DNA of 64,000 nucleotides from NCBI RefSeq assembly GCF_013520985.1, contig NZ_JACDTY010000001.1, positions 682,001-746,000 on the forward strand, read 5' to 3'. Both the position numbers and the translations under genes were made by a program. This DNA is from Mesorhizobium neociceri. Its GTDB lineage: Bacteria; Pseudomonadota; Alphaproteobacteria; Rhizobiales; Rhizobiaceae. The number at the start of each line of letters is the position of its first letter. Positions within the stretch are counted from its first letter, which is position 1. The notes below the pieces were generated by a model, which had not been told where the DNA came from, did no database searches, and was given only the letters and a program-made list of their open reading frames with translations. Of this stretch, positions 23,450-31,263 are shown piece after piece.

Positions 23450-23731
23450 TTGCAGATCACGAATATCGGAAACACGACGCCGGCGGTGAGGCACACGCAG
23501 GTGTCGGGGTCGACGGCGCTTTCACCGGAATCAAGGCGCATCATGGACGACGTCGACGCGGCCCGGAATACCGCCATGTCGGCGCTGACCAACGATCGCT
23601 TTCGCGTCATGCTGGAGCAGATCGGCAATCCGCAGTCATCGGGTGACCTGGTGACGATGGGCGGAAACGCAGACAGCACCGTCCTGGATTTCAAGACGGC
23701 GCTGTCGCGCTACGCTGAAAACAGCGAATAA
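23450..23731 (+). CDS. Hypothetical 93-residue protein, TTG start
   Basis: A frame from TTG 23450, preceded by GAGGGGG at about eight bases, encodes a 93-residue soluble protein with a Thr/Ser-rich N-terminus and helical middle (ESRRIMDDVDAARNTAMSALTNDRFRVMLEQIG). There is no signal peptide and no family I know. It ends five bases before a perfect palindromic terminator. A rare start codon plus clear terminator makes a real but weakly translated gene likely. Confidence 0.55.
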   Translation: MQITNIGNTTPAVRHTQVSGSTALSPESRRIMDDVDAARNTAMSALTNDRFRVMLEQIGNPQSSGDLVTMGGNADSTVLDFKTALSRYAENSE

Positions 23732-23734
23732 CTC

Positions 23735-23758
23735 CTAAAGCGCGCCGGCGCGCTTTAG
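23735..23758. terminator. Perfect 24-bp palindromic bidirectional terminator
   Basis: Arms CTAAAGCGCGCC and GGCGCGCTTTAG are fully complementary with no loop bases, followed by a T-rich stretch (CTTTGTTTT). It separates the convergent 93-residue gene and bmt. Confidence 0.75.
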
Positions 23759-23823
23759 ACCTTTGTTTTATGCATGTCGTTCTCTCAAAACCGCGGACAC
23801 TTTTGAGCGACATGCATTCGATA

Positions 23824-24861
23824 TCAGGCCCGACTGCGACGGCGTTCGCGGCGGGCTTCGCTGGTCTCGGCGGTGTTTTCCGTCGCCACCTTGTTGCGCA
23901 TCGGGCCAATGCGTTCGACGATCGTGGCGACAGTCGGACGATCCGCCTTGGTGTGCGCATCGAGCGCCTTGCGCATGGCGGCGAGATGCTGAAACGAGGT
24001 GCCGCAGCAGCCGCCGATGATCTTCGCGCCGCCATCGACCGCAAGACGGACATAGTCCGCCATCAGTTCCGGCGTGCCGGAATAGTGGATTTCGGTGCCG
24101 CGGAATTCCGGGATGCCACAATTGCCCTTGACGATCACTGTCGCCTCGGGCTTGGCCTCGGTCATGTCGAGCAGCGAGGCCAGGATGTCGGAGGCGCCGA
24201 CACCACAATTGGCGCCGACGCCGAGGGGTGTCTCGGAAAGTCCGTCGACAACGCCGTGGATATCCCTGGGCAGCAGCCCCATCATGGTGCGGCCGGCGGT
24301 GTCGAACGAACCGGTATAGGTGTAGGGCAGGCCGACGCGGATGGCGGCTTCGGCCGCGGCGCGGATTTCGTCCGGTGCCGACATGGTCTCGATCCAGGCA
24401 ACTTCGGCGCCGCCTTCCTTCAGACCTTCGATCTGTTCGGCGAAGGCCTCGACCGCCTCGTCGTAGGTCATGGCGCCGAGCGGCACCAGCAACTCGCCCG
24501 TCGGGCCAACCGAACCGGCGACGATGACTTTTCTGCCGGCCTTGTCGGCAACGGCGCGGGCGATCTCGGCGGCGCGCTTGTTCAGCGCGTGCACGCGGTC
24601 CTGCGCATGATGCAGCTTCAGCCGGTGGCGGGTGCCGCCAAACGAGTTGGTGAGAATGATGTCGGCGCCGGCATCGACGAAATTCTTGTGCAGGCTGGTG
24701 ATGGTATCAGGCGCAGTCTCGTTGAGCAGCTCGGGCGCTTCGCCGGCCTCCAGACCCATCGCAAACAGATTGGTGCCGGTGGCGCCATCGGCCAGCAGCA
24801 CGCCCTTTTCGGCCAACAGTGCGTCGATGGGATTTGTCGCGGTCATCGGATCGGCTTTCAT
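23824..24861 (-). CDS. bmt: Betaine/homocysteine S-methyltransferase
   Basis: A 345-residue homocysteine S-methyltransferase domain protein. LLADGATGTNLF near the N-terminus, the Cys in GANCGVGASD and the pair in GGCCGTSFQHL form the Zn site that activates homocysteine thiolate. Rhizobial Bmt uses glycine betaine as donor, giving methionine and dimethylglycine. Its promoter has the same ATATAAAG/CTTTAT palindrome as the pterin methyltransferase operon, which ties methionine synthesis to methyl-transfer control. The start may be ATG 24861 or 24846. It is downstream of an XRE regulator gene on the same strand but separated by the operator, so it is probably transcribed on its own. Confidence 0.88.
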   Translation of the reverse strand: MKADPMTATNPIDALLAEKGVLLADGATGTNLFAMGLEAGEAPELLNETAPDTITSLHKNFVDAGADIILTNSFGGTRHRLKLHHAQDRVHALNKRAAEIARAVADKAGRKVIVAGSVGPTGELLVPLGAMTYDEAVEAFAEQIEGLKEGGAEVAWIETMSAPDEIRAAAEAAIRVGLPYTYTGSFDTAGRTMMGLLPRDIHGVVDGLSETPLGVGANCGVGASDILASLLDMTEAKPEATVIVKGNCGIPEFRGTEIHYSGTPELMADYVRLAVDGGAKIIGGCCGTSFQHLAAMRKALDAHTKADRPTVATIVERIGPMRNKVATENTAETSEARRERRRSRA

Positions 24862-24878
24862 GTTTTAACTCGAATAAG

Positions 24879-24900
24879 GATATAAAGAAGTCTTTATGTC
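24879..24900. promoter_or_regulatory. Palindrome upstream of bmt, same as at 10057-10078
   Basis: GATATAAAG and CTTTATGTC are separated by AAGT; one mismatch breaks perfect symmetry. It sits 18 bases upstream of the bmt start. Sequence, arm length and spacing match the site at 10057-10078, so one repressor probably controls both. A SahR-like regulator is inferred. Confidence 0.6.
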
Positions 24901-24960
24901 TAGTCAACGTATTTGCGGCCCGCGGCTGCCGCGCCGCGCGCCATTCCGGGGCGTTGGCGA

Positions 24961-25818
24961 TCAGGCTGAACCCGACGGAAATGACGCGCCGGCCAGATTG
25001 CGCGCGTAGGCGGCTGCTTCATGCGGGTTGATATCAGCGGCGCGGATCAGATTGTCGAAATGCTGGGTCAGCGCCTGCACCGGCTGGGTGGCGTTCAGCA
25101 CGACATACATGTCGCCGACATAGATGGCGGCGCGGTAGGGACCGAAGATGGTCAGCGGGATCGAGTAGCGCATGCGGCCGTCATAGAGAAACAGCCGGAA
25201 GGTCGGGTAGAGATCGTCAAGCAGCGTCGCCATATGGGCGAGTTGCTGCCGGCGGTCTGCCTCGGGAAAACGGTCCCAGACGCCGAGGCCGCGGGCAAAG
25301 ATCTCCAGCGTATGGCGCGGCATGCAGACCTCCATGTCGGTCTCCGGGCGCCTGTTATACTCGATGCGGTATTGCGTCTCGCTGGCCTGCGCCAGGCGAC
25401 TGCGGTTGGTGATGTTGGCCTCATAGTCGACCAACTGGTGTGTACGCAGAAGATCGGGAATGCCGGCCGGCACGTAGCGGATCTTGGTACCGGCGGCCTC
25501 GGCGAACCATTTCGCGAGCAGCGTACGGTCGAAGCCGTCGGGCGCCTCCTCGATCTCCAGGCTTTCGCGGATTTCGCCGGTGACGCCTTCGTCCTGGCTG
25601 AGGCCAAGCAGCCAGTCCAGCGAGATCTTGAATTCGGCGGCGATGTTGAGCAGCGTTTCGGCCCGCGGCAGGCGGGTCGAGGCGCCGGACATCAGTTGCG
25701 ACAGAGCCGAGCGGTCGATGCCGACTGCTGACGCGAAGGCCGACTGGTTGAGATCGGACCGTGTCAGGAGCAGCTTCAGACGCTCCCGAAAGATGGCTGA
25801 CAGGTCCCGTTTGTCCAC
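24961..25818 (-). CDS. XRE family regulator with large C-terminal domain
   Basis: A 285-residue protein. Residues 8-72 form an XRE/Cro helix-turn-helix (FASAVGIDRSALSQLMSGASTRLPRAETLLNIA). The C-terminal ~200 residues form a sensory domain of unknown ligand, with IRYVPAGIPDLLRT, MEVCMPRHTLEIFARGLGVWDRFPE and YVGDMYVVLNATQPVQALTQHFDNLIRAADINPHEAA. It is divergent from the desaturase gene with a ~230-base AT-rich gap that probably holds its operator. It may control the desaturase/binding-protein pair. The ligand could be a betaine-type compound by context, but nothing in the sequence proves it. Confidence 0.85.
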   Translation of the reverse strand: MDKRDLSAIFRERLKLLLTRSDLNQSAFASAVGIDRSALSQLMSGASTRLPRAETLLNIAAEFKISLDWLLGLSQDEGVTGEIRESLEIEEAPDGFDRTLLAKWFAEAAGTKIRYVPAGIPDLLRTHQLVDYEANITNRSRLAQASETQYRIEYNRRPETDMEVCMPRHTLEIFARGLGVWDRFPEADRRQQLAHMATLLDDLYPTFRLFLYDGRMRYSIPLTIFGPYRAAIYVGDMYVVLNATQPVQALTQHFDNLIRAADINPHEAAAYARNLAGASFPSGSA

Positions 25819-26048
25819 TGTTCGTTCTCCGCTCTCTCTTAGGAAAAATTTGCGCCATAGCCGCCGAATCAGCGCTCAAGGCGTAAATGAATCCCTAAGC
25901 TTGTTTACAATGTGTAACATGTGCGGTCAAAAATGCGCAAATGCAACATTTTGTACACTTTGTCTCGTTGAGTGGAATCGCTTCTCCTGACATTATGCTG
26001 TCAGGAACCAATTGGGGTTCCGGCGACTGAGGGACAGTGGTCGATAGC

Positions 26049-27059
26049 ATGACAGGCAAGAGCATCAAGCGACGCAACACAGCGGCCATCGAGTGGCCGA
26101 CCGTGATACTCGCTTTCTTCTGTTACGGAACATGGCTCGCCACCGGGTTCCTGCTCTGGCCCTCTTATCCGATCCTGGCTCTCGCTCTCCTTGGCTTCAT
26201 CCTGGCATTGCAGTCGTCGATCATGCACGAAGTGCTGCACGGCCATCCGACACGCAGCGCGCTGATCAACGAAGCCTTCGTCTTCATGCCGATCGGCCTG
26301 GTCTGGCCGTTCCGCCGCTTCAAGACGCTTCACTTGCGCCACCACGCCGACGAGCGCTTGACCGATCCGCTCGACGACCCCGAGAGCTATTACCAGGCGC
26401 TGTGGATGCATGACGATCTGCCGCCGACGATGAAATTCCTGCTCAAGATCAACAACACCATGGCCGGCCGCTTCTTCCTCGGCCCCTGGCTGTCCTGTGT
26501 CGGTTTCTTCATCGACGACGCCAAGCACATGATTGCCGGCGACAAGGTGATCGGCAAGGCATGGCTGCTGCATGCGATCGGCCTCGCCATCGTACTGCCG
26601 GTCGTGCAGTTCGGCTTCGGCATCCCCGTATGGCTCTATATTCTGGTGCCGGTGTGGCTCGGCCAGTCGCTGATTGCTGTCCGCACCTTTGCCGAACATC
26701 AGTGGTCCGAGCACCCTGAGGGCCGTACGGTGATCATCGAGCGTTCGCCGCTGTCGTTCCTGTTTCTCAACAACAATCTGCACTTCGTCCACCACAAGAC
26801 CCCGACTGTGGCCTGGTACAGGCTGCCGAAGCTGTTTCGCGACCGCCGCGACGAGTGGCTGCGGATGAACAATGGTTATGCCTACCCAAACTATTTTGCG
26901 CTGATCAAAGCTTACGCTTTCAAGGCCAAGGAGCCGATCGTGCACCCGGTGCTGCGCCGCCAGGCGGAGCCGGGCAGGGCGTTCAAGCCGCGCATCAGGG
27001 CGCGCAGCGTCAGCGGGCTTGGCAGCGCGCCGGTTCCCGCCGAGCCGCCCAAGGAATAA
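26049..27059 (+). CDS. Membrane fatty acid desaturase family di-iron enzyme
   Basis: About 336 residues with four membrane segments and the histidine boxes HEVLHGH (about residue 60), HLRHH (about 95) and HFVHH (about 243), plus an additional EHQWSEH. These bind the di-iron centre of membrane desaturases/hydroxylases. Substrate could be an acyl chain, but members of this family also hydroxylate small methylated or hydrocarbon substrates. Start is uncertain: ATG 26049 lacks a close ribosome binding site and GTG 26037 has GAGGGA very near. The next gene, a signal-less PhnD-like protein, follows on the same strand after 91 bases. Confidence 0.85.
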   Translation: MTGKSIKRRNTAAIEWPTVILAFFCYGTWLATGFLLWPSYPILALALLGFILALQSSIMHEVLHGHPTRSALINEAFVFMPIGLVWPFRRFKTLHLRHHADERLTDPLDDPESYYQALWMHDDLPPTMKFLLKINNTMAGRFFLGPWLSCVGFFIDDAKHMIAGDKVIGKAWLLHAIGLAIVLPVVQFGFGIPVWLYILVPVWLGQSLIAVRTFAEHQWSEHPEGRTVIIERSPLSFLFLNNNLHFVHHKTPTVAWYRLPKLFRDRRDEWLRMNNGYAYPNYFALIKAYAFKAKEPIVHPVLRRQAEPGRAFKPRIRARSVSGLGSAPVPAEPPKE

Positions 27060-27150
27060 TCCGGGGCATACCGGGGCGCGTGTCGGCCAATTCTGATTGG
27101 GCGCCGCGTTTTTGCGATCCTTTCCTGAGACATGATGATTGAGTGTCGGC

Positions 27151-27984
27151 ATGAGTGAATTGATTGCGGCTTTGCCGATGTATGACTGGCCCGAAATGCG
27201 CGACGAGGTCGACGCGCAGTGGGCTGGGTTGCGCGAGGCTTTTCGGCAGAGGGGCATCGATGCGCCGCAGTCTATCGTGCGCCGCAACGGTGACCTGCCG
27301 CCGGTGCCGGGCGGCATCCACGACGCCGAGGGCAAGCTGATCGCGCCCGATCCGGCGACACTGCCGCCGAACGAACTCGACTATCACAAGCTTTGGCTGC
27401 ATCCGGCGCTGCTGTTCGCGCAGACCTGCTGGGGTCCGATGGAGCTTGGCCTGAACAAGCATGTGCAGGTGGTCGGGCAGCCGGGCTACGACGCCTATGA
27501 AGGCGGCCAGGGCGAACTCTATTCGAGCGCGCTGGTGATGCGCACAGGCGAGGGGCCACAGGTTCGCTCGCCCGCGGACGGCAAGGCCGTACTCCCGCTC
27601 GATCTCATGCGCGGCAAGCGCTTCACCTTCAACAGCCTCGATTCGATGTCGGGCAGCATTGGGCTGACGCGCGACCTGCAAGCGGTTGGCGAAAGTCTCG
27701 ATATCTTTTCCTCGCGCAGCGAGAGCGGCGGCCATCGCGGCTCGATCGTTACTGTGGCCGGGGGCAAGGCGGATATCGCCGCGATCGACTGTGAAAGCTG
27801 GGCGCTGGCGCAGCGTTTCGAGCCTGCGGCCCAAAAGGTGGCAGTGGTCGGGTGGACGGCGCGGCGCAAAGGCCTGCCCTACATCACCGCCAGAACGACG
27901 CCGGAGTCCGTCAGGCGGATCATGGCCGAAATGGTGGCCCCTGACCTGTCATACACACCGTTCGCTAACTCTGCCCGTCGATAG
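27151..27984 (+). CDS. PhnD/SsuA-type binding protein without signal peptide
   Basis: A 277-residue protein of the phosphate/phosphonate-binding (PhnD, transferrin-like) group. YDWPEMRDEVDAQWAGLREAF, QTCWGPMELGL, GKRFTFNSLDSMSGSIGLTRDL and GGKADIAAIDCESWAL follow the two-lobe pattern. There is no signal peptide, so the protein is cytosolic and not a normal transporter subunit; no permease is nearby. Such proteins may act as ligand sensors or enzyme partners. ATG 27151 is preferred over an upstream TTG. It probably forms an operon with the desaturase gene. Confidence 0.8.
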   Translation: MSELIAALPMYDWPEMRDEVDAQWAGLREAFRQRGIDAPQSIVRRNGDLPPVPGGIHDAEGKLIAPDPATLPPNELDYHKLWLHPALLFAQTCWGPMELGLNKHVQVVGQPGYDAYEGGQGELYSSALVMRTGEGPQVRSPADGKAVLPLDLMRGKRFTFNSLDSMSGSIGLTRDLQAVGESLDIFSSRSESGGHRGSIVTVAGGKADIAAIDCESWALAQRFEPAAQKVAVVGWTARRKGLPYITARTTPESVRRIMAEMVAPDLSYTPFANSARR

Positions 27985-28052
27985 ACCGGGCCCGAGGCCA
28001 ATCTTTACGCGACCGTCATCATCTTCGTGCAGCCTGCACGGGACTTCGCGGG

Positions 28053-29885
28053 ATGGTGCATATGGCCGTCGCAACTGTGCAGAGATGGACATTCCGAGCC
28101 GTGTTGCTGGTCCTGGGACTGGCGGCCATACCGTGTCTGCTTTTTCCGCAGATGGCGATCGTCGCGGCGATGAGCATCGTCGGCATCCCGATCGCCATAC
28201 TGATGGCGCTGATCCCGCCGGCGTTTCTGTTCGTGCTGTTGACCGCGACAGTCAGCCTTGGCCTCCCAACCCGGCTGGCCTGGCTGACCAGCCCCTTGAT
28301 TGCGGCGGCGCTGCTTGCCGTGCCACCTTTCCTGATCAACAGATCGATGGACCAGACCACGACGGCGCTGGTGTCCGGCGACCGCGACCAGGTCATTCGG
28401 CCTTTCCAGACCGGGACACTGGCGGTTCGTTCCGATCAATCCGTCTTCTGGACCAAAACCCAGACGCATTGCGACGATTTCTGCATGCGCGCACTGCTGA
28501 CCGGCAGCGTCCAGCGCATCATGGTGCTCGACTACGACAAGGAAATGCCCGATGTCGATTTTTCGGCCACTGCCAGGACCTTCCACATGGAGCGTCGAGC
28601 TTCTTGTCCGCTGGTCGAACTCGTCGATGCGCGTCTCCTCGATCTCGATGGTCCCCGGGATTTCAAAGCGCCTAAAGCCTCTGAACGCATGCGGATCGAG
28701 ATTGCCAAGGGCAATTGCCTGATCGAGGCCGAGGCGCCGCTTTCGGAAGCCGATACCGTGATCAGCACAGGGCAGGTCAAGCGCGGGCTGGACGACTATC
28801 GGGCGGGGCTCGATCCGACGGCAGACACGATGTCGGTCTACCGCATCTCCATGCAGAGCAAGGCGGGCGGCCGTTTTTCCGAAGTCTATCGATCGACCGG
28901 CGTTGCTTCCTATCGGCTGCTGCCGCTGCTCTTGCCAAGCTACGTGACAGGCTACCAGTTCGATATTCGCATCGGCTTCCCGCGATTGCTTCGGCTCACT
29001 CAGCTCGACCGGTTCGGCCCAAGACCCGACTGGAGCGGGTTCGTCGTCCATGTGCTCGGCATGAAGCTTGCGCTGCCTGCTGGTTCGGCGGATGCCGCTG
29101 TCGTCCTGGCTGCGAAGCTCGGTCTGTCCCAGCCGATCGACGCCGTCACCAATTCCCTCGCCGAGGATTTCTTCAGCAGGCTGGGTGACAAGCGGCCTGC
29201 GTCGCAGGCCGACATCGATCTCGCCGTAGCTGCACTCAACGACCGGCGGTTGGACATCCCGAGGCATGTCTATACGGCCGCGAGCCATGCAAAGGACGTG
29301 ACGCCGCAGAGCATCGCGCGTCTTGCCGACGTGCTCTTCGCGAGGCTGTTCGAGCTTGACATCAAGGTCGGAAGATTCGGCAACATCGATGCACCGCAAG
29401 CCGGCGACCTGGCTCTCGCTATCCAATACCTGCCGGACGACGTGATTCCGGCGCATCGTGCCAATCTCGAAAGGCTGGCGAGGGATACGCCGCGGCGTGT
29501 GGCCGCGTATCGTGTCTTGACGAGGTTGTCGGCGCTTGGTGCCGATGGCATCCCGACGATGCTCTATCTGATCGACGACGCTGCGCTGCAGCCGCGCGAC
29601 AAGGGCAATTTCTGGCAGCACTCCTACTTGGCTGGAGTCCAGGGTCTTTGCCAACTTGGAGAGCGGGGAGCTCCCGCCGCGGAGCCATTTCTGGAGCGTA
29701 TCCAGGCGGGAACCATCCCGCTTTATTCCAGCTACGACGACCTGGCGATCAACACGCTGGCCGGCATGGGCGCCGACAAGGAGCGGACCTGGCAGGCCGT
29801 CTCGGCCAAGGACCAGACCATCAGTCGGGGGCGGTTCGATAGCGTCTTCGAGCGGGCAAAGCACAAGATCGACTGCAGTTACTGA
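28053..29885 (+). CDS. Membrane-anchored protein of unknown function, 610 residues
   Basis: The first ~95 residues contain three hydrophobic segments (VLLVLGLAAIPCLLFP; a long one from about 35 to 67; and about 76-93), and the rest is a large soluble domain with two short Cys pairs (HCDDFC; CPLVE). A HEAT-like helical C-terminal part (VIPAHRANLERLARDTPRRVAAYRVLTRLSALG) suggests a protein-interaction surface. I do not recognise a family. Its stop lies 11 bases from the convergent M24 gene. Its base composition is like that of its neighbours. Confidence 0.65.
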   Translation: MVHMAVATVQRWTFRAVLLVLGLAAIPCLLFPQMAIVAAMSIVGIPIAILMALIPPAFLFVLLTATVSLGLPTRLAWLTSPLIAAALLAVPPFLINRSMDQTTTALVSGDRDQVIRPFQTGTLAVRSDQSVFWTKTQTHCDDFCMRALLTGSVQRIMVLDYDKEMPDVDFSATARTFHMERRASCPLVELVDARLLDLDGPRDFKAPKASERMRIEIAKGNCLIEAEAPLSEADTVISTGQVKRGLDDYRAGLDPTADTMSVYRISMQSKAGGRFSEVYRSTGVASYRLLPLLLPSYVTGYQFDIRIGFPRLLRLTQLDRFGPRPDWSGFVVHVLGMKLALPAGSADAAVVLAAKLGLSQPIDAVTNSLAEDFFSRLGDKRPASQADIDLAVAALNDRRLDIPRHVYTAASHAKDVTPQSIARLADVLFARLFELDIKVGRFGNIDAPQAGDLALAIQYLPDDVIPAHRANLERLARDTPRRVAAYRVLTRLSALGADGIPTMLYLIDDAALQPRDKGNFWQHSYLAGVQGLCQLGERGAPAAEPFLERIQAGTIPLYSSYDDLAINTLAGMGADKERTWQAVSAKDQTISRGRFDSVFERAKHKIDCSY

Positions 29886-29896
29886 CGGGTCCGCCG

Positions 29897-31243
29897 TCAG
29901 TCGGCCAACAGCCTCGCATCCAGCTTGTAGGTTGAAAGCTGCTCGTTGCCGGTGTCGGTGATCAGGATCTGCTCCTCGATCTTGACGCCCTCGTGCCCGC
30001 CTAGCCTGCCGATATAACTTTCCACGCACAGCACCATGCCCGGCTCCAGCACGCCGTCGGGCGTGTCCGGCGTCCAGTCACTGGCATGCGGCAGCGTCGG
30101 GTACTCATCCGCCAGCCCGACGCCGTGATAGAGCACGCCGTAGCGCGTCGGGAAGCAATCTCCCGGCGGCACCACCGAACGCTCGACGAGGTCGCGGAAG
30201 GAAATACCGGGCTGCATCAGCTCGGTGTTGTGCGCGATCTGGTCGGCGGCGATGCGAAACAGGTCGCGCTGCTCGTTCGATGGCTTGGCGTCACCGCACA
30301 GCCAGGTGCGCGACAGGTCGGCGCAGAAGCCGTAGGGGCCGATCAGGTCGGTGTCGAACGCAACCAGGTCGCCTTCCTCGACGACACGCGACGAGCACTC
30401 CTGGAACCACGGATTGGTGCGCGGCCCCGATGCCAGCAGCCGGGTTTCGATCCATTCGCCGCCGCGTGCAATGTTGCCGCGATGCAGTTCGGCCCACAAC
30501 TCGTTTTCGGAAATGCCCGGCTTGAGCGCCTTCTCCATCTCGCCCATTGCCGCTTCGCAAGCGACAATGGCGCGGCGCATGGCGAGGATCTCGTCGGGTG
30601 ATTTGATCAACCGCGCATTTTCCATCACCGCTTCGCCATTGCCGATGGCAATGCCGAGCCGGGCGAGTTCCTCGACGCCTTCGGGATTGATGTGGTCGAC
30701 GGCGATACGGTTGTTGCCGCCGCCATGCTCCCTGACCAGATCGGCGATACCGGCGGCCCAGCGGCGGACTTTCTGGTCGGTCAGTTCGCCGCTATAGAGA
30801 TACATCCACGACACTGCCGGCCGCACCTCGTCGACGACGCCGGAATGGTCGGAGAGATGCTCGCAGGAGAAATAGTCGAACAGCACCACCGGTCCCTCAG
30901 CGGCGACAAAGCAGTGGCGGGTCGGGTTGTGCGCGACCCAGAGCTGCATGTTGGTCGAATCGGTGGCGTAGCGGATGTTGACGGGGTCGTAGAGCAGGGC
31001 ACCGGCGTAGCCGCGGCGCTTCAGTTCAGTGCGGATGCGCTCGAGCCGGTATTTGCGCATCGCGGCAAGGTCCGGCGCGGCGATACCAGCGGCTTGCCAT
31101 TCGGCTTCAGCCAGCGCGCCATAACCCAGCACATGCTGGTTCAGCGACGCCGCCTTCTGGCGCGAGGCGTCGCGCAAAGCCTCGACCGAGCCGGGCTCGA
31201 ACGGCATGATCTTGCGGTGACGACCGAACCCTTGCTTCTCCAC
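29897..31243 (-). CDS. M24 family protein closely resembling DMSP lyase DddP
   Basis: A 448-residue pita-bread fold protein. Metal ligands D297, D299, D309, H373, E408 and E423 are all present, with the spacing of DddP as I remember it (each shifted by two). Segments NIRYATDSTNMQLW, RGGEWIETRLLASG, TNPWFQEC and VAFDTDLIGPYG match DddP far better than ordinary Xaa-Pro aminopeptidases. DddP cleaves dimethylsulfoniopropionate to acrylate and dimethyl sulfide. Here the gene lies between a PhnD-like protein and a DMG dehydrogenase/MttB pair, so a related betaine-type substrate is also possible. GTG 31243 has GGGAGG six bases upstream. A creatinase-like or peptidase role cannot be excluded. Confidence 0.78.
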   Translation of the reverse strand: MEKQGFGRHRKIMPFEPGSVEALRDASRQKAASLNQHVLGYGALAEAEWQAAGIAAPDLAAMRKYRLERIRTELKRRGYAGALLYDPVNIRYATDSTNMQLWVAHNPTRHCFVAAEGPVVLFDYFSCEHLSDHSGVVDEVRPAVSWMYLYSGELTDQKVRRWAAGIADLVREHGGGNNRIAVDHINPEGVEELARLGIAIGNGEAVMENARLIKSPDEILAMRRAIVACEAAMGEMEKALKPGISENELWAELHRGNIARGGEWIETRLLASGPRTNPWFQECSSRVVEEGDLVAFDTDLIGPYGFCADLSRTWLCGDAKPSNEQRDLFRIAADQIAHNTELMQPGISFRDLVERSVVPPGDCFPTRYGVLYHGVGLADEYPTLPHASDWTPDTPDGVLEPGMVLCVESYIGRLGGHEGVKIEEQILITDTGNEQLSTYKLDARLLAD

Positions 31244-31263
31244 CCGAGGCCTCCCTGCCGATG

